From NCBI GenBank assembly GCA_965205785.1, contig OZ242188.1, forward strand, positions 2,146,686-2,210,685: DNA of 64,000 nt, read 5' to 3'. Both the position numbers and the translations under genes were made by a program. Numbering within the stretch: position 1 is the stretch's first letter; every line of letters begins with the position of its first letter. The DNA comes from BJGV01 sp965205785. Lineage in GTDB: Bacteria; Pseudomonadota; Gammaproteobacteria; Burkholderiales; Nitrosomonadaceae. The notes under the pieces are model-generated. The model did not search any database. It saw only the letters and a list, made by a program, of their open reading frames with translations, and had not been told where the DNA came from. Positions 15,087 through 24,279 of this stretch are shown in pieces.

Positions 15087-15172
15087 GGATTCTGTGTTAC
15101 TACTGTACTACGGTTATTTGATATTTTTATTCAAGAATAGTTCAACCGTCAACCTGTTGATTCTAACAGATT

Positions 15173-15823
15173 CTAGAGGTGATTTAGCAAATCCTGAGGA
15201 TGATCAATAAGATGTTCTGCCCCCCAGGATTCAGGAGGCTTGTTATCATTTCCCAGGTAACCATATTTTGCTACAACGGGTTCTATTCCTGCTGCAATGC
15301 TCGCTTCTACGTCCCTGATATCATCCCCTAAATAGATACACTCAGAAGAAGCAACATTTAATATATTGATAGCTGCTAAAAGTGGCTCCGGGTGTGGTTT
15401 AAAGTTAACCGTATCTCCACCACTAATTACACACGCCGTACGGGAAGTTAATCCAAGTTGTTCTAGTAGAGGATTTGTAAATCTTGCAGGCTTATTTGTA
15501 ACAATTCCCCAGAGAAGATTACGGGATTCTATCTCTTCTAACAATTCAGCTATACCTGGAAATAAACAGGTATCCTGACACAGACGTTCTTCATAAAAAT
15601 TTAAGAATTCATCACGCATCGCTTCATATCCTGAATCACCTGGCTTAATCTGAAACCCCAACCCTAACAAACCACGTGCACCTGCTGAAGCTTCCGTTCG
15701 AACCAGCTCAATGGGCAAACTCGACATACCTCTATCTATACGCTGCCGATTTAGAGCATGACCCAGATCCGGCGCAGTATCGGCAAGCGTACCGTCCAAA
15801 TCAAAAAGAACTGCTTTTATCAT
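15173..15823 (-). CDS. gph: Phosphoglycolate phosphatase
   Basis: The 216-residue haloacid dehalogenase-superfamily protein has the nucleophile motif DLDGTLADTAPD (D8 and D10), motif II IVTNKP, and motif III/IV with K-x-HPEP and YLGDDIRDVEA. Gph dephosphorylates 2-phosphoglycolate, which arises from Rubisco oxygenation or from DNA repair. The placement behind ubiG and mtaD is the common betaproteobacterial order and supports gph over other HAD phosphatases. It is the last gene of the minus-strand trio, 78 bp after ubiG, and ends 87 bp beyond the 5' end of ssrA. Confidence 0.88.
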   Translation of the reverse strand: MIKAVLFDLDGTLADTAPDLGHALNRQRIDRGMSSLPIELVRTEASAGARGLLGLGFQIKPGDSGYEAMRDEFLNFYEERLCQDTCLFPGIAELLEEIESRNLLWGIVTNKPARFTNPLLEQLGLTSRTACVISGGDTVNFKPHPEPLLAAINILNVASSECIYLGDDIRDVEASIAAGIEPVVAKYGYLGNDNKPPESWGAEHLIDHPQDLLNHL

Positions 15824-15901
15824 AGAAAAAATTTCAAATCGGAAATTTAAACAAAGAAGTTAATTTTGTGATCAGAAAATAGGGATTAATCTATCTGTAA
15901 A

Positions 15902-16615
15902 TCAAGCACGGTAGGCCATAATATAATTCACACTTGAATCCCGCACTAATGAATATATTTTGGTGAAAGGATTATAGGTCATACCCGTAATAGCTTCCAC
16001 ATCCAGCCCGGCACCACGCGCCATACGTGCTAATTCAGATGGCTTAATAAATTTTATGTAGTCATGCGTCCCACGTGGCAACAGGTTTAATACGTATTCT
16101 GCCCCTACTACTGCCATTAAGTATGATTTTGGATTACGATTCAATGTAGAAAAAAAGGTCCAACCTCCAGGTTTGGTGAGTTCTGCACAAGAACGCACAA
16201 TACTTTCTGGATCGGGTACATGCTCTAGCATTTCCATGCAGGTCACAACGTCATAATGATGTGGCTGCTCTTTAGCCAGATCTTCTGCCGCAATCTGACG
16301 ATAGTCTACTTTATTGCCGGATTCCAATAAGTGCAGTTTGGCAATTTTCAGGGGCTTTTCTCCTAAATCAATTCCCGTCACATTGGCACCTATCTCTGCC
16401 ATACTCTCGGATAAAATTCCACCTCCACAACCCACATCAAGAACTTCCTTACCATCGAGTCCTGCCAGTTGATCAATGTAATTTAACCGCAAGGGATTGA
16501 TTTCATGAAGAGGCTTAAATTCACTATTTGGATCCCACCAGTTATGGGCAAGCTGATTAAATTTTTCCAATTCAGCTGGATCTATATTTACCTTATCTTT
16601 TATTAGGTTATCCAT
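15902..16615 (-). CDS. ubiG: Ubiquinone biosynthesis O-methyltransferase
   Basis: From the ATG at 16615 the protein has 237 residues and begins MDNLIKDKVNIDPAELEKFN, matching UbiG proteins, including the NIDPAELEKF and HNWWDP segments. It performs both O-methylations in ubiquinone synthesis. SAM motif I is VLDVGCGGGILSE, and motif IV-like VVTCMEMLEHVPDP is typical of UbiG. The ATG overlaps the end of mtaD by eight bases, suggesting translational coupling. An ATG 24 bases further upstream is possible but less likely. Confidence 0.93.
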   Translation of the reverse strand: MDNLIKDKVNIDPAELEKFNQLAHNWWDPNSEFKPLHEINPLRLNYIDQLAGLDGKEVLDVGCGGGILSESMAEIGANVTGIDLGEKPLKIAKLHLLESGNKVDYRQIAAEDLAKEQPHHYDVVTCMEMLEHVPDPESIVRSCAELTKPGGWTFFSTLNRNPKSYLMAVVGAEYVLNLLPRGTHDYIKFIKPSELARMARGAGLDVEAITGMTYNPFTKIYSLVRDSSVNYIMAYRA

Positions 16616-17939
16616 TTTTATTAATGTTAATTCTGCCATTCCAAAAGACGGTACGGGCTACTATTTCTTGCTCATCTAGGGTGGTTAACTTCCCTTGATT
16701 TACGAGTATTTTACCATCTACCCAGACATGGCTCACGTGCTCTCGACCTGCTGAATAAACCAAGTGTGAAACCGGATCATAACAAGGAGAAAGTTCCGGC
16801 CCTGAAAAATCAACTGCAGTAATATCTGCCATTTTACCTTTTACCAATGAACCGATACGATCTTCCATTCCCAGTGCTTTCGCACTGTTTAGCGTTGCCA
16901 TTTGCAAAGCCTGATATGCAGGCAATTCTTCTGCCCTATTACTTTGCGCTTTTGCCAGCAAAGCTGCAAGGCGCATTTCTGCAAACATGTCTAAGCGATT
17001 GTTACTGGCCGCACCATCCGTTCCAATTCCGACGGTGACGCCTTCCTTTCTAAGGGCAGAAACAGGAGCGATTCCGCTAGCTAGCTTTAAATTAGAGGAT
17101 GGACAATGTGCAACACTACAGCCCTGACTTCCTATCAACTCAATTTCTTCTTGAGTTAGATGAATCATGTGTACTCCGATAAGCCCGGGTGATAGCAGAC
17201 CCAATTGATGCAAACGTGCGATGGGACGCATATTGAAATTCTCCTGACTATGTTTGATTTCTGTTTCAGTTTCATGCAAATGAATATGTACAGGTAAATC
17301 AAGCTGCTCAGCATAAGTCAGAATACTAGTGAAAGCCTTATCACTTACTGTATAGGGAGCGTGCGGGGCAAAACAAAAGGAGAGCAGAGGATGATCACGA
17401 TATTCATCCCGCATTGCCAAGCCTTTAGCAAGATAGTCTTCTGTATCACTTGCATACGCGGTAGAAAAATCAATTGTGATCATACCGATTGCTCCACGCA
17501 TCCCGGCTTTTACTGCAGCTTTCGCAGATGCTTCCGGAAAAAAATACATATCATTAAAGCAAGTAGTACCCCCTTTTAGCATTTCGGCACAAGCGAGCTT
17601 TGTTCCATCCAGTACAAAATCTGCATTCACATGTTTAACTTCTGCTGGCCAGATATGATTGTTTAGCCACTCCTTCAGCGGTAGATCGTCAGCTAACCCA
17701 CGCATCAGAGTCATGGCTGCATGGGTATGAAGGTTAATTAATCCTGGAATAAGTGCATGCTGATTTAAGACTATATGTTCTTCAGGAGAAAACTGCAGAT
17801 TCATATCAGAAGCAGGCAAGATCGCTTGAATCATACCTTTATCAATGGCAATAGCATGATCTTCAAGCACCAAGCCTAGTGGCTCTGCTGGTATTATCCA
17901 GCGAGCCTCAATTACGGTATCAATTTTAATACTATCCAT
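16608..17939 (-). CDS. mtaD: 5-methylthioadenosine/S-adenosylhomocysteine deaminase (TRZ/ATZ family hydrolase)
   Basis: The 443-residue amidohydrolase carries the metal-binding HTH of GLINLHTHAAMTLMRGLADD. It also has HIHLHETETE, the region around GVHMIHLT and the catalytic aspartate of VGIGTDGAASNN. These are the landmarks of the MtaD/TRZ-ATZ group that deaminates methylthioadenosine or S-adenosylhomocysteine. In Betaproteobacteria this gene commonly sits upstream of ubiG and gph near gyrA, as here. Substrate choice within the group is less certain than the family. It is the first gene of the mtaD-ubiG-gph run and diverges from gyrA across 275 bp. Confidence 0.85.
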   Translation of the reverse strand: MDSIKIDTVIEARWIIPAEPLGLVLEDHAIAIDKGMIQAILPASDMNLQFSPEEHIVLNQHALIPGLINLHTHAAMTLMRGLADDLPLKEWLNNHIWPAEVKHVNADFVLDGTKLACAEMLKGGTTCFNDMYFFPEASAKAAVKAGMRGAIGMITIDFSTAYASDTEDYLAKGLAMRDEYRDHPLLSFCFAPHAPYTVSDKAFTSILTYAEQLDLPVHIHLHETETEIKHSQENFNMRPIARLHQLGLLSPGLIGVHMIHLTQEEIELIGSQGCSVAHCPSSNLKLASGIAPVSALRKEGVTVGIGTDGAASNNRLDMFAEMRLAALLAKAQSNRAEELPAYQALQMATLNSAKALGMEDRIGSLVKGKMADITAVDFSGPELSPCYDPVSHLVYSAGREHVSHVWVDGKILVNQGKLTTLDEQEIVARTVFWNGRININKNG

Positions 17940-18214
17940 TTATTAATTGGGTCCAAATCCAAGCTAGTTCGTAGCGTCCAGATACAAAAATTATTGTCTT
18001 TCGGCGTCACATTATTACACAACTAAATCTTGTATTCTGCCTAACTCTTGATTTACTGATACATAACAAGCTGAGTACCTTTTTAGGTTGTACAAAAGAG
18101 ATCATTCAGGTGGCTTCAATGAGGGTGGCATGGTAGAATTACAGGGTTTTATACGGCCTTAGTCAAAGCGCCAATAATATCCTTACTTACTGTTTTTAAA
18201 AGAAAAAAATAATA

Positions 18215-20764
18215 ATGGATCAATTCGCAAAAGAAACCCTCCCCATCAGTCTTGAAGAGGAGATGCGCCGCTCTTATCTCGACTACGCTATGAGCGTAAT
18301 TGTGGGACGTGCGCTACCGGATGCACGCGACGGTTTAAAGCCTGTGCATAGGCGCGCACTACTCGCGATGCACGAACTCTCAAATGACTGGAATCGTCCC
18401 TACAAGAAATCAGCCCGTATTGTTGGTGACATTATTGGTAAGTATCACCCTCATGGCGATACAGCTGCTTATGACACCATCGTTCGTATGGCGCAGGACT
18501 TTTCTTTACGGTATGTCCTAGTAGACGGTCAGGGTAATTTTGGTTCCATAGATGGTGATAATGCTGCAGCGATGCGTTATACCGAAATTCGTATGTCACG
18601 CATTGCCCATGAACTACTGGCAGACATTGAAAAAGAAACGGTAGATTTTGTTCCAAATTATGATGGCTCTGAAAAAGAACCGGTGGTCCTACCAGCAAAG
18701 ATTCCTAACCTTTTGATTAATGGTTCTTCAGGTATCGCAGTGGGGATGGCAACAAATATTCCGCCGCATAATCTAAATGAGGTAGTAGCAGCTTGTCTGG
18801 CATTACTTAAAAAACCTGATCTTAGTATCGATAAATTGATTGAGCTTATGCCAGCACCAGATTTTCCGACTGCGGGCATTATTTATGGCGTTGAAGGAGT
18901 CAAAACAGGTTATCAAACTGGACGCGGACGCGTGGTAATGCGTGCCCGTACACATTTTGAAGACATGGATAAAGGTAATCGTCAATGCATTATTGTTGAT
19001 GAACTGCCTTATCAGGTAAATAAAGCAAATCTGCTAGTTCGTATCAGTGAACTGGTTCGTGATAAAAAAATTGAAGGAATTTCTGATTTACGGGATGAAT
19101 CTGATAAATCAGGTATGCGTGTAGTAATTGAGCTAAAACGCAGCGAAATGCCTGAAGTAATACTAAACAATCTGTATAAGGAAACGCAATTACAGGATAC
19201 TTTTGGCATGAATATGGTTGCTCTGCTGGATGGGCAACCACGGGTGCTCAATCTGAAGCAGATGCTAGATGCGTTCCTGAGTCACCGTCGTGAAGTAGTA
19301 ACACGACGTACTAAATTTGAACTTAAGAAAGCACGAGACCGCGGTCACTTGCTCGAGGGCCTTGCTGTTGCATTATCCAATGTTGATGAAGTCATCGCGT
19401 TAATCAAAAAGGCCTCTACTCCGGCAGTGGCCAAGCAAGCGCTGATGGCAAAAATCTGGCGCTCCAAACTAGTAGAGGAAATGCTCTCTCGCAGTTCGGT
19501 TAAAGCCAGCGAATTTCGTCCAGAAGGATTAGATGCAGAATTTGGTCTATCCAAAAAAGGCTACCGCCTATCCGATTCACAGGCCCAAGCAATTTTAGAA
19601 CTACGCTTACAACGACTCACAGGCCTAGAACAAGATAAGGTTGTGGGTGAATACAAAGACGTAATGGATAAGATTACTGATCTTCTTGATATTCTTGCAA
19701 AGCCAGAGCGAATTACGAAAATTATTGCTGATGAACTAGCTGCCGTTAAAAAACAGTTTGGAGATAAACGCCGCAGTGAGATCGTAGTCAATACGCAAGA
19801 TTTAAGTATGGAAGATCTTATTGCACCAGAAGACGTGGTCGTAACGCTATCCCACACCGGCTATATTAAATCGCAGCCACTACAGGATTATCAAGCCCAG
19901 AAGCGTGGTGGACGTGGTAAACAAGCAACCAAAACAAAAGAAGACGATGTGATTGATAATCTGTTTATCGTCAACACACACGATTATATTCTCTGTTTTT
20001 CAAGCCGAGGACGAGCTTACTGGATTAAAGTTTATTCCGTACCACAGGGCGGACGTAATTCACGCGGCAAACCGATTGTTAACTTATTAAAACTGGGAGA
20101 GGGAGAAAAGATAAACGCCATTCTTCCGGTAAAAGAGTTTGATGATAATCGTTTTATCTTTATGGCTACTTCTCTAGGTACCGTGAAGAAGATTGTTCTG
20201 TCTAAATTTTCACGTCCGCGTTTAGGTGGCATCATTGCGTTAGCCTTAGATGATGGCGATTATCTAATTGGTGTCGCACTTACAGAAGGTAAACATGATG
20301 TGATGTTGTTCTCTGACGGTGGCAAAGCCATGCGTTTTGATGAAAATGATGTACGTCCGATGGGACGTAGCGCACGGGGTGTCCGTGGGATGAAGTTAAA
20401 TAAGGGACAAACAGTCATCTCCCTACTAGTTGCTGAAACTGAAGAGCTCTCAGTACTAACTGCAACTGAAAATGGGTTTGGTAAACGTACTCCGATTAGT
20501 GAATATGCGCGCCATCGTAGAGGTACCCAAGGCATGATCTCAATCAGAACCAGTGAACGAAACGGTAAAGTAGTCACTGCAAGACTCGTGAAACAACTAG
20601 ACGAAATCATGTTGATCACCACTGGTGGAGTACTAATTCGCACACGTGTGAAAGAAGTCCGCAAAATGGCTCGTGCCACACAGGGAGTCAAACTCATTAA
20701 TCTGGATGATGGTGAAAAACTTGCCGGATTAGAAAGAGTCATTGAAACTGATGAAGAAGAATAA
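18215..20764 (+). CDS. gyrA: DNA gyrase subunit A
   Basis: The 849-residue protein makes the DNA-cleaving half of gyrase, the GyrA2GyrB2 enzyme that introduces negative supercoils. Numbering coincides with Escherichia coli in the N-terminal part. The catalytic tyrosine is Y122 (AAAMRYTEIR), and the quinolone-resistance region reads HPHGDTAAYDT with Thr at position 83 and Asp at 87. The GyrA box is QKRGGRG, at the start of the C-terminal wrapping domain, followed by repeated blades (for example SRGRAYWIKVY and MRFDENDVRPMGR). It is followed 55 bp later by serC. The divergent mtaD places its promoter in 17940-18214, but no strong consensus is visible. Confidence 0.98.
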   Translation: MDQFAKETLPISLEEEMRRSYLDYAMSVIVGRALPDARDGLKPVHRRALLAMHELSNDWNRPYKKSARIVGDIIGKYHPHGDTAAYDTIVRMAQDFSLRYVLVDGQGNFGSIDGDNAAAMRYTEIRMSRIAHELLADIEKETVDFVPNYDGSEKEPVVLPAKIPNLLINGSSGIAVGMATNIPPHNLNEVVAACLALLKKPDLSIDKLIELMPAPDFPTAGIIYGVEGVKTGYQTGRGRVVMRARTHFEDMDKGNRQCIIVDELPYQVNKANLLVRISELVRDKKIEGISDLRDESDKSGMRVVIELKRSEMPEVILNNLYKETQLQDTFGMNMVALLDGQPRVLNLKQMLDAFLSHRREVVTRRTKFELKKARDRGHLLEGLAVALSNVDEVIALIKKASTPAVAKQALMAKIWRSKLVEEMLSRSSVKASEFRPEGLDAEFGLSKKGYRLSDSQAQAILELRLQRLTGLEQDKVVGEYKDVMDKITDLLDILAKPERITKIIADELAAVKKQFGDKRRSEIVVNTQDLSMEDLIAPEDVVVTLSHTGYIKSQPLQDYQAQKRGGRGKQATKTKEDDVIDNLFIVNTHDYILCFSSRGRAYWIKVYSVPQGGRNSRGKPIVNLLKLGEGEKINAILPVKEFDDNRFIFMATSLGTVKKIVLSKFSRPRLGGIIALALDDGDYLIGVALTEGKHDVMLFSDGGKAMRFDENDVRPMGRSARGVRGMKLNKGQTVISLLVAETEELSVLTATENGFGKRTPISEYARHRRGTQGMISIRTSERNGKVVTARLVKQLDEIMLITTGGVLIRTRVKEVRKMARATQGVKLINLDDGEKLAGLERVIETDEEE

Positions 20765-20819
20765 TTAACTAAATGTATAAGTTGAACCATGAATTTAAAA
20801 GGTGGAGCACCTTCTGACA

Positions 20820-21914
20820 GTGGAACGGGTATTTAACTTCAGTGCAGGCCCTGCAGTGTTACCGGCAGAAGTACTACAACTAGCGCGTGATGAAATACTC
20901 AACTGGCATGACAGTGGTATGTCAGTCATGGAAATGAGCCACCGTGGTAAAGAATTTACGTCTATTGTCCAAAAAGCTGAAACTGATCTACGTGAATTAG
21001 CGTGTATTCCTGAAAACTACAAAATACTGTTCCTCACAGGTGGCGCTACCAGCCAGTTCTCCATGGTACCAATGAACTTACTACGAGATAAAAAGAGCGC
21101 TGATTATATAAATACCGGAATGTGGTCTAAAAAAGCTATAAAAGAAGCGCAAAGATATTGCCAGGTAAATGTTGCCGCTTCATCAGAGGATTCTGGTTTT
21201 ACCTATGCACCGACGCAAGACCAGTGGACACCAGATCAGAATGCAGCTTATGTGCATTACACCCCTAATGAAACTATTGGTGGCGTAGAGTTTAACTGGA
21301 TACCAGATCCGACCTACTCAGAAAATAATATCCCACTGGTAGCTGATATGTCCTCTTGTATACTATCGCGCCCACTAGATATTACACGGTATGGTCTAGT
21401 ATATGCTGGGGCTCAAAAGAATATGGGGCCAGCAGGCCTGACGATTGTTATCATACGTGAAGATTTATTAGGGAAAACAATTCAGAATACTCCAAGTGTA
21501 TTTGATTATAAAATCCATGCTGACAATTCCTCTATGTATAACACTCCACCCACTTATGCCATCTATATTACCGGGCTAGTATTTAAATGGTTAAAGCAAA
21601 AAGGAGGACTGACCGGAATTGAAAAAATTAATATTACCAAGGCTAACTTATTGTATGACTTAATTGATACAACAGATTTTTATCACTGCCCGGTAGCAAA
21701 ATCTGATCGCTCTCGTATGAACGTACCCTTTACATTACAGAATACTGATTTAGAAGCTGAGTTTTTAAAACAAGCACAAGCACGTGGTTTATTACAATTG
21801 AAAGGACATCGTGCAGTTGGCGGAATGCGCGCTTCCATATATAACGCTATGCCGGTTGAAGGCGTACTTACTTTAGTCAACTTTATGAAGGAGTTTGCTG
21901 GTAATCATGCCTGA
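20820..21914 (+). CDS. serC: Phosphoserine aminotransferase
   Basis: I start at the GTG at 20820, giving MERVFNFSAGPAVLP, the usual SerC beginning. A GTG at 20802 would lie inside the probable ribosome binding site GGTGGAG. The 364-residue PLP enzyme converts 3-phosphohydroxypyruvate to phosphoserine and also serves pyridoxine synthesis. The PLP lysine is K200 in YAGAQKNMGPAG, and the phosphate-binding segment is FLTGGATSQF. Its end overlaps serA by eight bases, so the two steps of serine synthesis are translated together. The order gyrA-serC-pheA is common in Gram-negative bacteria. Confidence 0.96.
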   Translation: MERVFNFSAGPAVLPAEVLQLARDEILNWHDSGMSVMEMSHRGKEFTSIVQKAETDLRELACIPENYKILFLTGGATSQFSMVPMNLLRDKKSADYINTGMWSKKAIKEAQRYCQVNVAASSEDSGFTYAPTQDQWTPDQNAAYVHYTPNETIGGVEFNWIPDPTYSENNIPLVADMSSCILSRPLDITRYGLVYAGAQKNMGPAGLTIVIIREDLLGKTIQNTPSVFDYKIHADNSSMYNTPPTYAIYITGLVFKWLKQKGGLTGIEKINITKANLLYDLIDTTDFYHCPVAKSDRSRMNVPFTLQNTDLEAEFLKQAQARGLLQLKGHRAVGGMRASIYNAMPVEGVLTLVNFMKEFAGNHA

Positions 21915-23106
21915 ACGATCACATAAAACTTTTCGAGTACATACGCTCAATCAGATCTCTAGAAAAGGTCTGGGTCTTTTTCCTGAAAATCGTTATACCA
22001 TTGGGGATGAGGTTTCTAAGCCAGATGCAATCCTTGTGCGTTCACACAATATGCTCGAAATGGATATTCCTAAAAGTGTCATGGCTATCGGAAGAGCTGG
22101 TGCCGGAACCAATAATGTACCCGTAGAAGATATGAATGTACGAGGTATTCCTGTTTTTAATACGCCCGGCGCAAATGCAAATGCAGTGAAGGAACTAGTA
22201 TTGTCTGGTATGTTGCTAGCAGCACGTAATTTGATCCCTGCTATACATTTTACTGAAAGTCTAGAAGGCAGTAATGCCACCCTTCACGAACAGGCAGAAA
22301 ATGGGAAAAAAAGATTCTCTGGAATGGAATTGCCAGGCCGTACATTAGGTATTATCGGATTGGGTGCAATTGGACGGCTTGTTGCAGATGCGGCAATCAG
22401 TCTTGGTATGAAAGTAACGGGTTACGATCCTGAAATTACTGTGGATGCGGCGTGGAATTTATCTTCAGAAGTAAAAAAAGCTCCAAGTATTGGAAATTTG
22501 CTACAACACAGCGATTTCATCACCCTACACGTACCTTTGCTTGACGCAACACGTCTCCTGATTAATGATAAGCAGGTCAAAAACATGAAAAAGGGAACGA
22601 TCCTGCTTAATTTCTCCCGTGATGGTATTGTGGATGAAGATGCGATATTAACAGGGATTGAATCTGGAAAAATAAAATACTATGTATGCGATTTTCCCAG
22701 TCAGAAACTTCAGCATCATCAGGCAGTGATTACCCTACCTCACTTAGGCGCCTCTACACTGGAAGCTGAAGAAAATTGCGCAATAATGGTAACAAAACAA
22801 ATCATAGATTATCTGGAGAATGGCAATATTATCAACACTGTAAATTTCCCAAATTTAACAATGGAAAGAGAATCGCCCTATCGGATGGCAGTAGCAAATT
22901 CTAATGTGCCTAATATGCTAGGACAAATTTCTACTAGTATGGCAGAAGCAGGACTTAACATTCACAATATGGGTAATAAATCCCGAGGAGAAATGGCCTA
23001 TACTTTAGTAGATGTGGATAGTCCTGTTCCACAGGAAACAATAGATAAGCTTGCAGCAATCCCCGGTGTTCTGATGGTGAGGTATTTGCCAGTACTGGCT
23101 GACTAG
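21907..23106 (+). CDS. serA: D-3-phosphoglycerate dehydrogenase
   Basis: From the ATG at 21907, which overlaps the serC stop, the product has 399 residues. It begins MPERSHKTFRVHTLNQIS. It oxidises 3-phosphoglycerate with NAD as the first step of serine synthesis. The NAD-binding motif is LGIIGLGAIGRLVAD, and catalytic residues lie in the ILLNFSRDGIVDE region and at H/E near TLPHLGASTLEAEENCA. A short C-terminal ACT-type domain (about 325-399, MLGQISTSMAEAGLNIHNM) suggests serine feedback control. AAGGAG lies 13 bases upstream. It sits between serC and pheA, so the cluster feeds both serine and aromatic amino acids. Confidence 0.94.
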   Translation: MPERSHKTFRVHTLNQISRKGLGLFPENRYTIGDEVSKPDAILVRSHNMLEMDIPKSVMAIGRAGAGTNNVPVEDMNVRGIPVFNTPGANANAVKELVLSGMLLAARNLIPAIHFTESLEGSNATLHEQAENGKKRFSGMELPGRTLGIIGLGAIGRLVADAAISLGMKVTGYDPEITVDAAWNLSSEVKKAPSIGNLLQHSDFITLHVPLLDATRLLINDKQVKNMKKGTILLNFSRDGIVDEDAILTGIESGKIKYYVCDFPSQKLQHHQAVITLPHLGASTLEAEENCAIMVTKQIIDYLENGNIINTVNFPNLTMERESPYRMAVANSNVPNMLGQISTSMAEAGLNIHNMGNKSRGEMAYTLVDVDSPVPQETIDKLAAIPGVLMVRYLPVLAD

Positions 23107-23133
23107 TTTTAATAGATGAGGAACTGATTCTCA

Positions 23134-24198
23134 ATGAGCGATCAACTTAATAAAATTCGTGATGAAATAGATGCGATTGACAACGAGTTGCTCAAACTTG
23201 TTAATACACGTGCTGATCTAGCAAAGCAGATCGGACAAGTTAAACAAGGAGAAATCTATCGTCCTGATCGGGAAGCACAGGTTCTAGAACGACTTCAAAA
23301 ACTTAATTCAGGGCCTCTTGCACCCCAGCATGTAATCCGATTGTTCACTGAAATTATGTCATTGTGTCGTTCAATGGAAAAACCAATGACTGTGTCCTAT
23401 CTTGGCCCACAGGGTACGTTTTCAGAAGAAGCGGCGCTGAATCGTTTTGGTAACTCAATAACAACGATACCGTGTGAATCGATAGATGAAGTATTTCATA
23501 AAGTAGAATCTGGTATGACAAATTATGGAATAGTGCCTGTAGAGAACTCTAATGAAGGCGTAGTGGGAAAAACATTAGATTTATTGTTACAAACTTCTCT
23601 GAAAGTTTGTGGCGAAATTTTGTTGCCCATACATCAATGCCTACTTACTTTGAATTCTGACCCTGAACAAATCAGAAGAATTTACTCTCACCCTCAGTCA
23701 CTAGCGCAATGCCATGAATGGTTAAATACAAATTTTCCTCTCCCACGAGTAAAACGGGTTATTGCAGCAAGTAATGCTCATGCAGCGATGATTGCTGCTG
23801 AGGATAAAAGTGTTGCGGCTATCGCCAGCAGAAAAGCTGCTGAAGTATACAAATTATCTTTGTATGCTGAAAATATTGAAGACGACCCCAAAAATACTAC
23901 CCGCTTTCTGGTAATTGGTACACAAGATATCGCTCCGTCCGGTAAAGACAAAACTTCGCTAGCTATGTCAGCTAAGAATCGTCCTGGTGCAATACATGAG
24001 TTATTATCGCCTCTTGCCCAGCATGGTGTAAGCATGAGTCGTTTAGAGTCTCGCCCCTCTCGCTCCGATCTATGGGAATATGTTTTTTTTGCAGATATCA
24101 AGGGCCACCAACAAAATGAAAAAGTTACAAAGGCACTAGACGAAATACGGGAAAAAGCAACATTCCTAAAAATATTAGGGTCTTACCCTTCAGCATAA
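23134..24198 (+). CDS. pheA: Bifunctional chorismate mutase / prephenate dehydratase
   Basis: The 354-residue protein fuses three parts. An AroQ-type chorismate mutase at residues 1-90 has RDEIDAIDNELLKLVNTRADLA. A prephenate dehydratase at about 88-265 begins SYLGPQGTFSEEAALNRFG and holds NYGIVPVENSNEG. A C-terminal ACT domain at about 275-350 has NRPGAIHELLSPLAQHGVSM and the SRPSR motif that binds phenylalanine for feedback inhibition. It converts chorismate to phenylpyruvate. AGGAA sits upstream of the ATG, and the gene follows serA by 27 bp. hisC follows after 81 bp. Confidence 0.97.
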   Translation: MSDQLNKIRDEIDAIDNELLKLVNTRADLAKQIGQVKQGEIYRPDREAQVLERLQKLNSGPLAPQHVIRLFTEIMSLCRSMEKPMTVSYLGPQGTFSEEAALNRFGNSITTIPCESIDEVFHKVESGMTNYGIVPVENSNEGVVGKTLDLLLQTSLKVCGEILLPIHQCLLTLNSDPEQIRRIYSHPQSLAQCHEWLNTNFPLPRVKRVIAASNAHAAMIAAEDKSVAAIASRKAAEVYKLSLYAENIEDDPKNTTRFLVIGTQDIAPSGKDKTSLAMSAKNRPGAIHELLSPLAQHGVSMSRLESRPSRSDLWEYVFFADIKGHQQNEKVTKALDEIREKATFLKILGSYPSA

Positions 24199-24279
24199 AT
24201 TATTTTTTTATATTTGATCAGAACGTAATTGTGCTGTTCTCTGTTTTTCTAATTTTCTACTCTTAATGGTACCGGCTTT

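Noticed and set aside
20260..20790. 176-residue minus-strand frame opposite gyrA
   Set aside because: It is a shadow of the strongly conserved gyrA coding sequence; Ser/Arg-rich composition is typical of antisense frames.
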